A stretch of 34,368 nucleotides of DNA from Corynebacterium sp. HMSC036D02. GTDB taxonomy: Bacteria > Actinomycetota > Actinomycetes > Mycobacteriales > Mycobacteriaceae. The notes beneath the pieces are model-generated. The model saw only the letters and a program-made list of their open reading frames with translations. It searched no databases and was not told where the DNA came from. The stretch covers positions 1 to 34,368 of the forward strand of contig NZ_KV827689.1 in the NCBI RefSeq assembly GCF_001836165.1, read 5' to 3'. The position numbers and the translations under genes were made by a program. Shown piece after piece: positions 33,366-34,368 of this stretch. The stretch's first letter is position 1. Every line of letters starts with the position of its first letter.

Positions 33366-34253
33366 ATGGACATGGTGAAGGCCAAATATTTCCTTGCGGT
33401 GGCTGAGGCTGGCACGGTGACCGCTGCCGCGGCGCGCCTGGGTATTACCCAGCCGGCGCTGAGCCGCCAGCTGCGGCGCTTTGAAAAAGAGCTGGACCTG
33501 CAACTCTTCGTGCGGGCAGGGTCCTCACTAGTGCTTAGCGACGCTGCACATGCCCTCATCCCGACCTGCCGCCGCCTCCTCGCCGAATCTGCGCGCGCCG
33601 GGCAGGCAGTGGAGGCACTTCGCGCGGGCAGTATCCCGGCACTGCGTGTGGCTGCTACGCCGACGACGATTTCGACTCTGCTTGCGCCCTTTATTGAGGC
33701 CGCTGGCCAGACTATCCCTCTGCTCACAACGACCCCGGTCACGCACTACGACGTCTTTGACGCGCTGGAAGGCTCCGCCGACGTGGTGATTGCCACCATC
33801 CCGCCAGGCAATGACGTGGCCTCACTGGCTTTGGGCACGATTCCGGTGCGTGCCTGGGTGCCGCCGACGCACCCAATGGCATTGGAGTGTGCGGGTTCGA
33901 CCAGCGTGGAGGTTAGACGGTTATTGCAAGAAAAGGTGGCTCTGCCCTCGCGGCGCAGCGTGTCCCGCGGGGTGGTGGATTCCTTCGTGGGCACGGCCGG
34001 CTGTGCCTTGGGCTCGCATGCCGAGTGCGATGACACCGCAACCTTGAGTGCCTTGGCCCGCTCGGGCCGAGCCGTGGCCCTGATGACAGAGCTGCAGCCT
34101 CCGCGGCTGGTGGGCTTCGACGTGGTCGATGGTGAAAAGACCCTGGGCGGGGTGCCGCTGGTCGCGGCCTGGTCCCCGGGGCACTTCGCGGGGCAGGAGA
34201 TTGCACAGATTGCGCGGCGGTTCCGGAGTTTTATTGAGGGTTCGCTTCGCTAG
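33366..34253 (+). CDS. LysR-family transcriptional regulator
   Basis: A 295-residue LysR regulator. The winged helix-turn-helix is at residues 1-60 (KAKYFLAVAEAGTVTAAAARLGITQPALSRQLRRFEKEL), and the C-terminal periplasmic-binding-protein-like effector domain begins near residue 85 (PALRVAATPTTIS). I chose the ATG at 33366, followed two codons later by another ATG that could also serve; GGGGG lies just upstream. It is divergent from the ThDP enzyme - transporter - aminotransferase operon and is its probable activator, with the amino or 2-oxo acid as coinducer. An upstream in-frame start at 33342 is not supported. Confidence 0.85.
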   Translation: MDMVKAKYFLAVAEAGTVTAAAARLGITQPALSRQLRRFEKELDLQLFVRAGSSLVLSDAAHALIPTCRRLLAESARAGQAVEALRAGSIPALRVAATPTTISTLLAPFIEAAGQTIPLLTTTPVTHYDVFDALEGSADVVIATIPPGNDVASLALGTIPVRAWVPPTHPMALECAGSTSVEVRRLLQEKVALPSRRSVSRGVVDSFVGTAGCALGSHAECDDTATLSALARSGRAVALMTELQPPRLVGFDVVDGEKTLGGVPLVAAWSPGHFAGQEIAQIARRFRSFIEGSLR

Positions 34254-34368
34254 GGTCTGCTTCTGGGCGCTGGGCGGTGTGCGCTTGGTGTGCGGTGGAT
34301 AAAACTGCCCCAGTTGCCAAAGTTGGCGCAGATCTCTGAGGCGGTTTCAAGCGGTGGATGCATCACTT
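34254..34368. other. non-coding right end with second copy of a short repeat
   Basis: No gene is visible after the LysR stop. The stretch contains TTGCCAAAGTT at 34314-34324 and CAGATCT at 34329-34335, matching the intergenic copy near 26719. The window ends before a following gene appears. Confidence 0.4.

Overview
The window looks like a stretch of a Corynebacterium chromosome (high-GC Gram-positive, Actinomycetota). This is inferred from the overall high GC, the IS256/IS1249-type transposase, and the pairing of class III aminotransferases with PucR-type regulators, an arrangement known from the C. glutamicum gab locus. No rRNA, tRNA, CRISPR array or phage gene was seen. Almost everything is catabolic: oxidases, dehydrogenases, transaminases, five multi-pass transporters and five regulators.

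Layout. (1) 1-984: 3' part of an IS256/IS1249-like element cut by the window edge. (2) 1206-4736: an acyl-CoA block, with a minus-strand operon (hot-dog thioesterase, nitronate monooxygenase-like flavoprotein, crotonase-family protein) divergent from a glutaryl-CoA-dehydrogenase-like acyl-CoA dehydrogenase. (3) 4785-10915: a putrescine cassette that looks AT-richer than its surroundings and lies between two strong bidirectional terminators. It is a four-gene minus-strand operon (putrescine oxidase, universal stress protein, APC permease, aldehyde dehydrogenase) divergent from a TetR regulator, with a perfect 13-bp inverted-repeat operator between them. (4) 11023-16941: NCS2-like transporter, zinc alcohol dehydrogenase, GAF-PucR regulator and YkvI-like transporter, all on the minus strand. 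(5) 17040-22482: a minus-strand operon gabT1 - Baeyer-Villiger/flavin monooxygenase - esterase, divergent from a PucR regulator. (6) 22498-26687: a second PucR divergent from a second gabT, followed by an aromatic-amino-acid-type permease. (7) 26884-29043: a second succinate-semialdehyde-type dehydrogenase with a tandem SnoaL/NTF2-like protein. (8) 29192-33242: an operon of a ThDP-dependent decarboxylase-like enzyme, an SdaC-like transporter and a HisC/Pat-like aminotransferase, divergent from a LysR regulator (33366-34253).

How they may work together (inference). Putrescine enters by the APC permease. It is oxidised to 4-aminobutanal by Puo and to GABA by the first aldehyde dehydrogenase, transaminated by GabT1 or GabT2 to succinate semialdehyde, and oxidised to succinate by the second dehydrogenase. 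A full putrescine-to-succinate route is therefore encoded here. Two parts are less conventional. One GabT is cotranscribed with a ketone-oxygenating monooxygenase and an esterase, and an alcohol dehydrogenase lies nearby, suggesting an alcohol-ketone-ester-acid route tied to amino-acid transamination. The ThDP enzyme/transporter/aminotransferase operon has the logic of an Ehrlich-type amino-acid degradation (uptake, transamination, 2-oxo-acid decarboxylation, aldehyde oxidation). The substrates of both are unknown.
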